Shown here: in pieces, positions 58,695-64,000 of the stretch
How the letters are laid out: every line of letters starts with the position of its first letter
How positions within the stretch are numbered: position 1 is the first letter of the stretch
Origin: DAOTYH01 sp034435015
GTDB lineage: Bacteria > Chloroflexota > Anaerolineae > Aggregatilineales > UBA3940
NCBI GenBank assembly: GCA_034435015.1
Contig: DAOTYH010000045.1
Span: 124,001-188,000, forward strand
Reading direction: 5' to 3'
DNA: 64,000 nucleotides
Program-made: the position numbers and the translations under genes
Notes under the pieces: model-generated
Told to the model about the DNA's origin: nothing
The model's input: only the letters and a program-made list of their open reading frames with translations
Database searches by the model: none

Positions 58695-58715
58695 GTTGCC
58701 GCCCTTTAAGCATCC

Positions 58716-59885
58716 TTGCGCACACAACTAGCTCGATTGATCCGCCGGAATGAATGGAGCGGCGTCAGGGTCTGGTTGCCACGCGGCTTGCTTCTGCTGG
58801 CAGTTTTGACCTTGATGATTCGTCCTGCCCCTCCCTATGTGGTAATTGGCCCTCCACGGCAGGTCGAAACTCAGCATCCAATTACTTGCGTCCATACCCG
58901 CCTGACTGACGAGGTAGAGGAGTGGAAAATCCAGCGCACCCTTCAGATGGTACGCGAGATGGGTGCAACTACAATCGTCGAGTTCTTCCCTTGGGCTTAC
59001 ATTGAGCCGGAACAGGGTGAATATACATGGCAACACAGCGACATGATCGTGACCCATGCCCGCGCTCAAGGCTTGCGCATTATTGCCCGGCTTGGGCTGG
59101 TGCCGGCATGGGCGCGCCCTGATCCGGATGAGACCGAAGCCAACACCAGCTTGAATTATCTCACCCCTGAGCACTATCAGGATTTCGCCGACTTTGTGGA
59201 GGTCTTCACTGCTCACTACGGCGATCAGGTGGAGGCTGTCATCATCTGGAATGAGCCTAATTTGGGCTTTGAGTGGGGCTTTCAAGACCCGTCGCCGCAA
59301 CGATATGTGGACTTGTTACGCCTTGCCTATCCAGCCGCCCATCGGGGCAACCCAAATGTTATCGTGCTGGCAGGTGCTTTAGCCCCCACACTGGAGCCGG
59401 CGGGCAGTCCTTACGGCGTGAATGAGCTAGATTATTTAACGCAGTTTTACCGGCTAGGTGCGGCGCAATACTTCGACGCACTGGCGGTGCATACTTACGG
59501 CTTTCGCTTCCCGCCTGAAGAGCTTCCGGCTTCAGATGTGCTCAACTTTCGCCGTGTTGAGTTGCTCCGTGACATTATGGTTGCCAGCGGTGACGCAGAT
59601 AAACCGGTCTACATTACCGAGTCGGGCTGGAACGATCACCCCCGTTGGACGAAGGCTGTCCACCCCGGTCAGCGTATTGCTTACACGCTGGATGCTTTCA
59701 GGTATGCCGAGGCGAACTGGCCATGGGTTGAGACGCTGTGTATATGGGCCTTCCGCTATCCCGCCCCTGTTCACAGCTACCCGGATTACTATACACTGGT
59801 CTCACCTGACTTCACGCCTAAGCCTATTTATGATGCCATTCAGGCTTGGGCGCGCGGCTGGCCGCTGGAGTTTCCAGAGCCTTAG
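58716..59885 (+). CDS. clan-A glycoside hydrolase (GH5/GH39-like)
   Basis: Retaining glycoside hydrolase with a TIM barrel, 389 residues from a TTG start at 58716. An N-terminal hydrophobic segment (GLLLLAVLTLMI, about residues 25-37) would anchor or export it. EFFPWAYIEPEQGEYTW and IIWNEPNLGFEWGF (acid/base Glu after Asn, about residue 180) are followed by PVYITESGWNDHPRW (nucleophile Glu, about residue 304). The NEP and ESGW motifs define clan A. The substrate is not predictable; xylosides, beta-mannans and beta-glucans are all possible. No in-frame ATG lies before the hydrophobic segment. Confidence 0.82.
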   Translation: MRTQLARLIRRNEWSGVRVWLPRGLLLLAVLTLMIRPAPPYVVIGPPRQVETQHPITCVHTRLTDEVEEWKIQRTLQMVREMGATTIVEFFPWAYIEPEQGEYTWQHSDMIVTHARAQGLRIIARLGLVPAWARPDPDETEANTSLNYLTPEHYQDFADFVEVFTAHYGDQVEAVIIWNEPNLGFEWGFQDPSPQRYVDLLRLAYPAAHRGNPNVIVLAGALAPTLEPAGSPYGVNELDYLTQFYRLGAAQYFDALAVHTYGFRFPPEELPASDVLNFRRVELLRDIMVASGDADKPVYITESGWNDHPRWTKAVHPGQRIAYTLDAFRYAEANWPWVETLCIWAFRYPAPVHSYPDYYTLVSPDFTPKPIYDAIQAWARGWPLEFPEP

Positions 59886-59920
59886 GCCCGATAACAGGTT
59901 ACGTGCATGGCAAATGTGGA

Positions 59921-59949
59921 TTGACAGGCTAGGCAGTGCCTTTTATACT
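59921..59949 (+). promoter_or_regulatory. strong promoter giving a leaderless transcript for the FtsK-like gene
   Basis: A consensus TTGACA (59921-59926), 17-base spacer and TATACT (59944-59949). Exactly seven bases separate the -10 box from ATG 59957. This is the best promoter in the window, and it fixes the start codon because no Shine-Dalgarno is present. Confidence 0.75.
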
Positions 59950-59956
59950 CCAGCAC

Positions 59957-61075
59957 ATGGACTCCCAGACGCGAGAGTGGCTTGATTATCAGGCTGATCT
60001 GATTGAGGCGCTGTTAGCCTCTCATAAGATCGAGGCATTAGTCACGGGAGTGCAGGTCTCCCCGCGCTGGGTGCGCTTTGTCCTCCAACTAGGGCTGAGT
60101 ACCAAGATCAACAGCATCCAGAATCTGTCGGAGGAGATCGCGCTGGCATTGGGCGTGCCCTCGGTGCGCTTGGCTCGTACTTCCTCGGCCCTCGCCCTCG
60201 AAGTGCCGCTTCCTAATCCTCAGCCGGTCTACCTGCTGGCTCTCCTGCGCGATGTTCCTCCTCTCCTGCCGCCTGTGACAGCCGTGCTGGGGCTGAGTAT
60301 TGACGGAGAGCCGTTCACCCTGCCCCTTATGGCCCCTGAGGTGACACATGTCCTGATCGCCGGCGTGACAGGTTGCGGCAAGACAGAACTACTCCGCACC
60401 CTGATCCTCTCGCTGGCTCTTTATAACCGGCAGGCTCACCTTCAGGTTGCCCTGATTGATCCTAAGCGGCGCGGCTTTGCGCCCCTAGCCGGGTTGCCTC
60501 ATCTGCTCGCCCCGATTGCAAATACGCAGGCGGAGGCCCGTGAGCTGTTGGCCTATGTGGTCAGTGAGATGGAGCGCCGCGACCGTGAGGATGCCCCTCC
60601 CACCCCTCGCATCATTGTGGCGGTAGACGAGGTTAGCGATCTGCTGGCGCGGGGCGATAAAGAGATTGAACAGGCCTTGATCCGTCTGGCTCAGCGCGGG
60701 CGCGAGGCGGGTTTTCATTTACTGTGCAGTACACAGCGTCCTTCGGCTGATGCAGTGCCCGGTGCGCTCAAGGCCAATCTGCCCGCCCGTTTAGTCGGCA
60801 AGGTCGCCAGCGGGCAGGAAGCGCTGACAGCCGCCGGCATACCTAACACGGGTGCTGAGGTGCTGATGGGCAACGGCGATTTTGTGGCTGTCTTGGGCGC
60901 GCAGGTGACCCGGTTTCAGGCGGCCTACACGGGCGCCGCAGACATCCGGCGTATCCTCGCACGTCTGGAGGCCGCCTCGCGCGGTGGATCGGCGGCTGTA
61001 CCGCCTTCGCCCAATGCAGAAACCTATTCGGCCCTCAGGGATCGCCCTGCCGATGCCGATTCTGACCTGAGCTAG
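59957..61075 (+). CDS. minimal FtsK/SpoIIIE-type DNA translocase
   Basis: RecA-fold ATPase of 372 residues. An N-terminal alpha domain (about residues 30-125, VSPRWVRFVLQLG, LALGVPSVRL) leads to the motor with Walker A GVTGCGKT (136-143), IDPKRRGFAPLAGLPHL, and Walker B IIVAVDEVSDLL, then LCSTQRPSADAVPGALKANLPARLVGKV. This matches the alpha and beta domains of FtsK. The N-terminal membrane domain and the C-terminal gamma (KOPS-reading) domain are absent; the tail after about residue 340 is low-complexity. It could move DNA during transfer or division with separate membrane proteins, such as the two-segment protein encoded next. Confidence 0.85.
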   Translation: MDSQTREWLDYQADLIEALLASHKIEALVTGVQVSPRWVRFVLQLGLSTKINSIQNLSEEIALALGVPSVRLARTSSALALEVPLPNPQPVYLLALLRDVPPLLPPVTAVLGLSIDGEPFTLPLMAPEVTHVLIAGVTGCGKTELLRTLILSLALYNRQAHLQVALIDPKRRGFAPLAGLPHLLAPIANTQAEARELLAYVVSEMERRDREDAPPTPRIIVAVDEVSDLLARGDKEIEQALIRLAQRGREAGFHLLCSTQRPSADAVPGALKANLPARLVGKVASGQEALTAAGIPNTGAEVLMGNGDFVAVLGAQVTRFQAAYTGAADIRRILARLEAASRGGSAAVPPSPNAETYSALRDRPADADSDLS

Positions 61076-61086
61076 ATGAGGTTCGG

Positions 61087-61470
61087 ATGGATAGACGGTT
61101 CTTGTTGGTTCTGCTGGTAGGGGTATTGGGATTTGCCATCACCTTAGCTGTTATGGTCGGGGCACGCTTAGCCTCCACACAGGCCCTGACCATTGCGCTG
61201 GGGGTTGCTGTCGGCATTATTGTTGGTGTGCCGGTTGGGGCAGTGTCTGCTCTTATCGTCCTGCGAGTGGCCTCCCCGCCACGTCAGGTTATGCCCCCAT
61301 CGCCTGCTCAGGGCAAGCAATCCCCCACTGTGCCGGTTCAGTCTGTGGTACACCAGCAGGTTTCGGCTGATTCTTTTGTCCTTACCCCTGCTGAACGCAA
61401 GTATACAGTAGTGGGGGGCGCCGACCTGCTGGAAGAGGACGTCGCCGGCAATCCCGACAGTGCGCCCTGA
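61087..61470 (+). CDS. hypothetical membrane protein, two transmembrane segments
   Basis: A 127-residue protein with hydrophobic segments at about residues 4-26 and 33-58, separated by a short turn, and a polar C-terminal tail of about 65 residues facing one side. It lies 12 bases after the FtsK-like gene, so it may serve as that translocase's missing membrane anchor; this is a guess from position only. GAGG lies seven bases before the ATG. Its end overlaps the next gene by 11 bases. Confidence 0.68.
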   Translation: MDRRFLLVLLVGVLGFAITLAVMVGARLASTQALTIALGVAVGIIVGVPVGAVSALIVLRVASPPRQVMPPSPAQGKQSPTVPVQSVVHQQVSADSFVLTPAERKYTVVGGADLLEEDVAGNPDSAP

Positions 61471-62296
61471 TATTGAGTTGCCTTCTGGGACAATTGGCTT
61501 GAGCAGGTCATACCGTTATATCACCACCTTTGTCAGCATAGTCGCCCTGATCGCTGTCGTGGTTGTGATTGGGGCGTGGCTGTACACTCACCAGCCGGAA
61601 GATCAAGTCTGGCAGTACATCCAAACATCTGGTGTCTTGCGGGTTGGTATGGATGCCTCCTATCCCCCTTTTGAGGATGTGAATGCCGATGGTCAGATCG
61701 TTGGCTTTGACGTGGACCTCGCCCGTGAGATAGGGCGGAGGCTGGGGCTTGAAGTCTCTTTCGCCAACATTCCCTACGATGGCCTGTATGATGCCCTGTT
61801 GGTCAGGCAGGTGGATGTTCTGATCTCGGCGCTGGTTGCCGCACCTGAATTTGAGGGCAAAGCCAATTTCAGCCTGCCTTATTTCAATGCCGGCGACTAT
61901 CTCGTTGTCCCCGTTGATGCATCCCTTGAACAAATGGCGGACCTGACCGGGCATACTCTGGCTGTTGAATATGGCTCCAGCGGTGATGTTGAAGCCCGGC
62001 AATGGGAGCGGCGTCTGTCAGCCCTGACCATTCGGCGCTACAGCGACCCTGAGTCAACGCTTCAGGCCGTTATCAGGGGGGAGGCTGACGCGGCCCTGGT
62101 AGATGGTATCACCGCGCGGTTAGGGGTGGGACGTTACCCTGAGCTGGCACTTGGTCCTAATGTAACAAATGTCTTCTTCGCGGTAGCTGTTCCGGAAGAG
62201 AGCAGTCTTCTGTTGGAAAAGGTGAATGAGGTTATTCAGGCCATAGCTGACGATGGGACGCTGTCACGGCTGGTAGAGAAGTGGTTTGGTCTGTGA
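61460..62296 (+). CDS. membrane-tethered family 3 solute-binding protein
   Basis: Periplasmic-binding-protein-like domain of 278 residues, of the polar amino acid type. An uncleaved hydrophobic segment (about residues 22-43) tethers it. The domain begins SGVLRVGMDASYPPFEDVNADGQIVGFDVDLAREIGRRLG, continues VDVLISALVAAPEFEGKANFSLPYFNAGDYLVV, and ends near LSRLVEKWFGL. These are SBP_bac_3 hallmarks. No permease or ATPase gene is adjacent, so it may be a lone receptor or serve a transporter encoded elsewhere. The start is GTG 61460; a TTG at 61499 is possible. Confidence 0.83.
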   Translation: MRPDIELPSGTIGLSRSYRYITTFVSIVALIAVVVVIGAWLYTHQPEDQVWQYIQTSGVLRVGMDASYPPFEDVNADGQIVGFDVDLAREIGRRLGLEVSFANIPYDGLYDALLVRQVDVLISALVAAPEFEGKANFSLPYFNAGDYLVVPVDASLEQMADLTGHTLAVEYGSSGDVEARQWERRLSALTIRRYSDPESTLQAVIRGEADAALVDGITARLGVGRYPELALGPNVTNVFFAVAVPEESSLLLEKVNEVIQAIADDGTLSRLVEKWFGL

Positions 62297-62341
62297 CGTT
62301 CACAAAGAGAGGCGGCTCCGCTCAGCACCCAGAACGGCTGT

Positions 62342-63388
62342 CTAGTCAAACACAAGCTCAATCCACGTGGTATGGCCGCTTCGAATGTATACCTGCTCAC
62401 TATAGGTACGCCTCGCTGAGCGGGTTGTGAGGGTGTACCATCCCTCCGGCAAGTCTCCCAGCGTGAAGTTCTCCTGCCATTGTTCATCGGGGATATTCTC
62501 CGCGCCGGCGTATGTCCATGTATATCGGGTCGTATCCGGCCCCCGCAGAGTGATGGCTACCTCCGGTAACATTGCTCCGCTGGCGTCCACTACCCGCCCT
62601 GCCAGCGTTCCATACCCGTAATAGGGCTTAAGCCACAAATCAGGGTTGCGTGTACTGGTCGTGTAGCTGGTTGGGTCGCCAACCCGCACCTCAAAGTGCA
62701 GATGCGGCCCGCCGTTGGCTACACCTGTCCCGCCAACTGCTCCGATGATCTCTCTCACAGCAACAGCCTGCCCTGTCTGAGCGTAAATCTCGGAGAGGTG
62801 CCCATACAAGGCATAGATAGGTTGCCCGTTATAAGTGTAGTCGCTCAGTTGCAGGATGATCAGGTTGCCATAGAAGTTCAGTTGCGGCCCGAAGATCATT
62901 TCGGTGTCTGTCCCTGAGTAGTAGATCACCCCGTTTCCTACTGCCACTACCGGCGTCCCAATCGGGTTAGGGAACTCTACGCCTGTGTGCGGGCGATACT
63001 GCCCTCCTGCTGTGGCGCCGTAAGCGTAGTTCCGATCCAGGAAATCCCGCCACCCGTTGGAAATGGGGCGTTCCAGCCAGTAATGTTCTGGCGGCAGGCT
63101 GGCATCAACAGTGGGGGGCGGCTCTGTCTGTGTGCCTGTCCCTGTAATGGACAAAGCAGGCGTTGTCTGTTCTGGTGCGGCTGTCAGCACAGTCGGGGGT
63201 GCAAGAGTGCTAGGTATAGCCGCCGGCGGGAGCATCGCCGAAGGCGTAACTGTCGGCTCGGCAAGGGCCAGCGCGTAGGCCGGATCAGGGGTTTTGGTTG
63301 GGGTGGGAGCATATACTGTACGAGGACCACAACTCGTCAGAGAGCCGGCTATCACGATTGGAAGCAGGATGCCTAGCCTAAGTCGCAT
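62342..63388 (-). CDS. M23 family metallopeptidase lipoprotein
   Basis: Cell-wall endopeptidase-like lipoprotein of 348 residues. The signal peptide ends in SLTSC (Cys20), then a Thr/Pro-rich linker of about 80 residues. The LytM/M23 domain has YRPHTGVEFPNPIGTPVVAVGNG (metal His), IYALYGHLSEIYAQTGQAV and GPHLHFEVRVGD (catalytic and metal His). The C-terminal 90 residues form a carboxypeptidase-regulatory-like beta domain (GRVVDASGAMLPEVAITLRG, FTLGDLPEGWYTL). It probably cuts peptidoglycan cross-bridges. It is convergent with the solute-binding gene and lies three bases after the cyclodeaminase gene. Confidence 0.9.
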   Translation of the reverse strand: MRLRLGILLPIVIAGSLTSCGPRTVYAPTPTKTPDPAYALALAEPTVTPSAMLPPAAIPSTLAPPTVLTAAPEQTTPALSITGTGTQTEPPPTVDASLPPEHYWLERPISNGWRDFLDRNYAYGATAGGQYRPHTGVEFPNPIGTPVVAVGNGVIYYSGTDTEMIFGPQLNFYGNLIILQLSDYTYNGQPIYALYGHLSEIYAQTGQAVAVREIIGAVGGTGVANGGPHLHFEVRVGDPTSYTTSTRNPDLWLKPYYGYGTLAGRVVDASGAMLPEVAITLRGPDTTRYTWTYAGAENIPDEQWQENFTLGDLPEGWYTLTTRSARRTYSEQVYIRSGHTTWIELVFD

Positions 63389-63391
63389 AGC

Positions 63392-64000
63392 TCAGCCTAA
63401 CCCCAGACGGCCTGTAGCCAAAGCCACCACCTCGGTCGCCAGCGTTCTGCCAGTTTCTCGAATACGGGCAATCTCTTCACGTAGGGCGCGTGCCGCGGCC
63501 TCGTCCGCCAGCTCTTTCGCGTTGACCAACACATTGAGTGCGGCGGCTTCAATCGAGGCCAAAGCCATATGCGCACCTGCGGCGGCATCTGTCGCCGCAT
63601 TGACGTTGCCCTGTTCTGCCACGATCTTCAGTTGTTCAAGCGTTGCAAGTGCTTGACGCGCCGTTTGGAGGGGGACTTCTGCCGCGTGGCGTAACCCCGA
63701 CTGGATTGCCCGTTCTCTGTCTGGGTCTTCTTTGGGGCGTTTGTAAGCTTCCATGACAGCCGCGAAGGCAGAGCTGTCCTCGCTGATCCCTCTGAGAAGG
63801 CTGGCACGCAGAGCCTCTGCCTCAGCAATGACTGACTGCATAGCCGGCTCAACCTCGGCATACTTCTTCTTACCGACCGTTGTGCGGGCTACCATGGCGG
63901 CCAGCCCTGCCGCTGATGCACCTGCCATAGCCGCTACCGAGCCGCCGCCGGGTACAGGTTCGCCGCTGGCTACGGCATCGAGAAAGGCATCCGGCGAGAT
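63392..64000 (-). CDS. fchA: formiminotransferase-cyclodeaminase-like protein (5' end outside window)
   Basis: Cyclodeaminase domain that converts formimino-tetrahydrofolate to methenyl-tetrahydrofolate and ammonia, or acts as methenyl-THF cyclohydrolase. An in-frame ATG lies at 63928, but the frame continues upstream to the window edge with the family-typical FLDAVASGEPVPGGGSVAAMAGASAAGLAAMVA, so the true start is just outside. Further family features are EAEALRASLLRGISEDSSAFAAVMEAYK and the helical C-terminus. About 203 residues are present, so only a few are missing. Such enzymes handle formimino groups from glycine or histidine/purine breakdown; a link with the distant purine cluster is possible but unproven. 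Confidence 0.88.
   Translation of the reverse strand: MSPDAFLDAVASGEPVPGGGSVAAMAGASAAGLAAMVARTTVGKKKYAEVEPAMQSVIAEAEALRASLLRGISEDSSAFAAVMEAYKRPKEDPDRERAIQSGLRHAAEVPLQTARQALATLEQLKIVAEQGNVNAATDAAAGAHMALASIEAAALNVLVNAKELADEAAARALREEIARIRETGRTLATEVVALATGRLGLG

Noticed and set aside
57208..61075. Prophage remnant, because of holin-like and FtsK-like genes
   Set aside because: No integrase, terminase, capsid, tail, lysin or attachment repeat was found, and the neighbours are ordinary chromosomal genes.
1..64000. CRISPR arrays, tRNA or rRNA genes and insertion sequences
   Set aside because: No regularly spaced direct repeats, transposase motifs or cloverleaf-like intergenic segments were seen by eye; intergenic gaps are too short to hide an array.

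Overview
The window reads as one contiguous piece of a bacterial chromosome. It most resembles a Chloroflexota (Anaerolineae-like) genome, and this is an inference from several traits: cofactor F420 biosynthesis genes, an archaeal-type upper mevalonate operon, many Thr/Pro-linker lipoproteins and anchored proteins (TPT-rich stretches after a lipobox or membrane segment), a class of promoters placed so close to the start codon that mRNAs would be leaderless, and an LL-H-type holin domain in a non-phage setting. No rRNA, tRNA, CRISPR array, insertion sequence or integrase was seen. No gap between genes exceeds about 220 bases.

Bases 1-27472, all on the minus strand, form a large purine and nucleobase breakdown region. 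Read in the direction of transcription it holds: 8-oxoguanine deaminase, a hydantoinase/dihydropyrimidinase (HyuA type), adenine deaminase, an aspartate-transcarbamylase-like enzyme, a YgeW-like transcarbamylase, carbamate kinase, a complete purine-nucleoside-type ABC importer (BMP lipoprotein, double ATPase, two permeases), threonine synthase, a membrane glycosyltransferase, a small unknown protein, a PLP enzyme of the cysteine synthase fold, an unknown protein, a GPH-type sugar/cation symporter-like transporter, SsnA, F420-dependent NADP reductase, CofE, CofD, CofC, an LLM-class F420-dependent oxidoreductase, and the FAD and [2Fe-2S]+molybdopterin subunits of a xanthine-dehydrogenase-family enzyme (cut by the left edge). 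This gene set overlaps the ssnA-hyuA-ygeW-xdh-carbamate kinase cluster known from E. coli and gut anaerobes. Here the flavin reductase YgfK, YgeX and YgeY are absent and an F420 module sits in the middle. The suggested logic is import of nucleosides, deamination and hydroxylation of the base, ring opening, transfer of a carbamoyl group to phosphate, and ATP formation by carbamate kinase, with F420 as electron carrier. That logic is inferred, not shown.

Bases 27622-33046 hold folD and an archaeal-style operon for HMG-CoA synthesis and reduction (HMG-CoA reductase, HMG-CoA synthase, thiolase, a short zinc ribbon and a full DUF35 protein), closed by a clear intrinsic terminator. Bases 33183-35037 hold a membrane protein and an extracellular polysaccharide deacetylase. 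At 35.1 kb the direction flips.

Bases 35215-45681 (plus strand) encode ribosomal protein S1, alpha-glucan phosphorylase, dihydroorotase, a geranylgeranyl-reductase-family flavoprotein, a glycosyltransferase, an M29-like aminopeptidase, an NAD-dependent epimerase, a DinB protein and a small membrane protein. Bases 45721-48952 (minus) encode a single-domain response regulator, a phosphoribosyltransferase and two surface proteins. Bases 49177-51392 (plus) encode a SAM hydroxide adenosyltransferase and MurA, whose active-site Cys is replaced by Asp. Bases 51435-55161 (minus) encode an orphan ParA followed by two multidomain membrane proteins.

Bases 55328-62296 (plus) are an accessory-looking stretch: DinB protein, unknown protein, a hydrolase lacking its nucleophile, a duplicated LL-H holin-domain protein, small membrane proteins, a clan-A glycoside hydrolase, a minimal FtsK-like translocase and a membrane-tethered solute-binding protein. 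The window closes with an M23 endopeptidase lipoprotein and the 5'-truncated gene for a formimino-THF cyclodeaminase-like protein (minus).
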